A DNA stretch of 64,000 nt, taken from Callipepla californica brunnescens (Eukaryota; Chordata; Aves; Galliformes; Odontophoridae). Position numbers and translations under genes: made by a program. The notes under the pieces are model-generated. The model was not told where the DNA came from. It ran no database searches and saw only the letters and a program-made list of their open reading frames with translations. Shown piece after piece: positions 63,321-64,000 of the stretch; position 1 is the first letter of the stretch, and each line of letters begins with the position of its first letter. Where the stretch lies: NCBI GenBank assembly GCA_023055505.1, contig JALIRH010000001.1, positions 13,015,467-13,079,466 on the forward strand, written 5' to 3'.

Positions 63321-64000
63321 TAAAATGACACCCATTGCTACACACCTTCAATGCCCTCAGGGTGTAGCTTAGATCCAGTGGCATAGCACACAGCTGTGAG
63401 GTTCTCCCACAAGGGCCAGCAGCTGCTGAGCTGGCCAGCACTAACCAAGCACCAGAGCAGCCAGCTCTGCCAACCCAGCCTTTGGGGATTCCTGAACATT
63501 GGAAGATCCCAACTCATTTCTCCCTTTTTATAAGTGCATGAATACAAAGTGACAACCTTCTCAGCCCACTAGAAATATCTCCTGCAGCTTCTGAGGTAAA
63601 TAAAAAAGTATTGTGCATGAGCTGGTCCACATATACAGTAGCCATGAAGATGGATAGGACTTTGTTGCCTTAAAATGCACAGATGATTAATGTTTTGGAA
63701 ATTTATGGAGACATCAGTTAATGTTCTGGTGGTCTCCAGCTGGAGCTGAAAGTGCAGCCATTCCAATCAAAAAGCCCTGAGCTGTATTCCTTCATGCCAG
63801 AAACTTTTTTCACTTGAAATGGGGTCTAAGCCTTGCTCCACAATGCAACAGTCAGTTGTTTGGCTGAGTGTCAGAAGCAGATGTTTATATAACAGCTTAA
63901 TTTGCTGCCACCTCCTGATCTTACTTCAGTTCTCCTCCAGTGCCTGAACTGTAATGAAAATAGTAGTGAATAGCTGTTACAGAAAGGTTTGCAACACACA
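63321..64000. other. Unassigned DNA
   Basis: No recognisable repeat continues past the CR1 edge. 63330-63500 is GC-richer, with minus-strand open frames that overlap each other and name no product. Confidence 0.5.

Noticed and set aside
62871..63323. 150-codon plus-strand frame rich in Pro and Thr
   Set aside because: Antisense of the CR1 at 62786-63320, whose sense strand reads the known reverse transcriptase C-terminus.
1..64000. tRNA, rRNA, CRISPR array, bacterial operon or phage features
   Set aside because: No tRNA-like B box, rRNA core or regularly spaced repeats were seen. The CR1 and mariner content shows vertebrate nuclear DNA.

Overview
This window looks like vertebrate, and specifically avian, nuclear DNA. 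It is AT-rich, has no operon structure or long open frames, and carries many pieces of the CR1 LINE. Several CR1 pieces keep the 3' end typical of birds: GGTTGGACTAGATGATCTT..CCTTCCAACC followed by ATTCTATG-like octamers. Two short mariner elements of the Galluhop type known from chicken, plus two CR1 copies of one recent-looking subfamily, make a galliform bird the best guess. That last step is inference from memory of repeat families.

Layout. 1-3252: unassigned. 3253-3965: old minus-strand CR1. 4140-16346: AT-rich DNA with a series of plus-strand open frames bounded by good splice sites; five of them join in compatible phases and end in a stop codon. This is the only candidate protein gene I can argue for, and it is unproven. 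It surrounds an internally deleted mariner (6938-7500) and two CR1 tails (9673-9751, 13784-13847). 17470-25445: another CR1 tail, then a large CR1 keeping ORF1-like sequence (20580-22203) and two CR1 pieces in the same orientation (24237-24781, 25018-25445). 25446-34226: mostly unassigned, with an LTR-like patch (29700-30360) and a promoter-like minus-strand patch (31140-31330). 34227-36223: a plus-strand CR1 split by a younger minus-strand CR1. 36224-42191: repeat-poor. 42192-44378: two palindromic microsatellites and a second mariner. 44490-49694: two plus-strand CR1s with broken reverse transcriptase frames. 51413-54225: two older minus-strand CR1s, one holding an 18-unit GT repeat. 54226-62785: unassigned with small tandem duplications. 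62786-63320: another minus-strand CR1.

I found no tRNA, rRNA, CRISPR array or recognisable complete cellular gene. Most open frames above 60 codons lie in CR1, mariner or simple repeats, or are short uninformative frames in AT-rich DNA. The reading is therefore a gene-poor, probably intronic or intergenic stretch of a large avian chromosome, possibly with one unrecognised split gene at its left.
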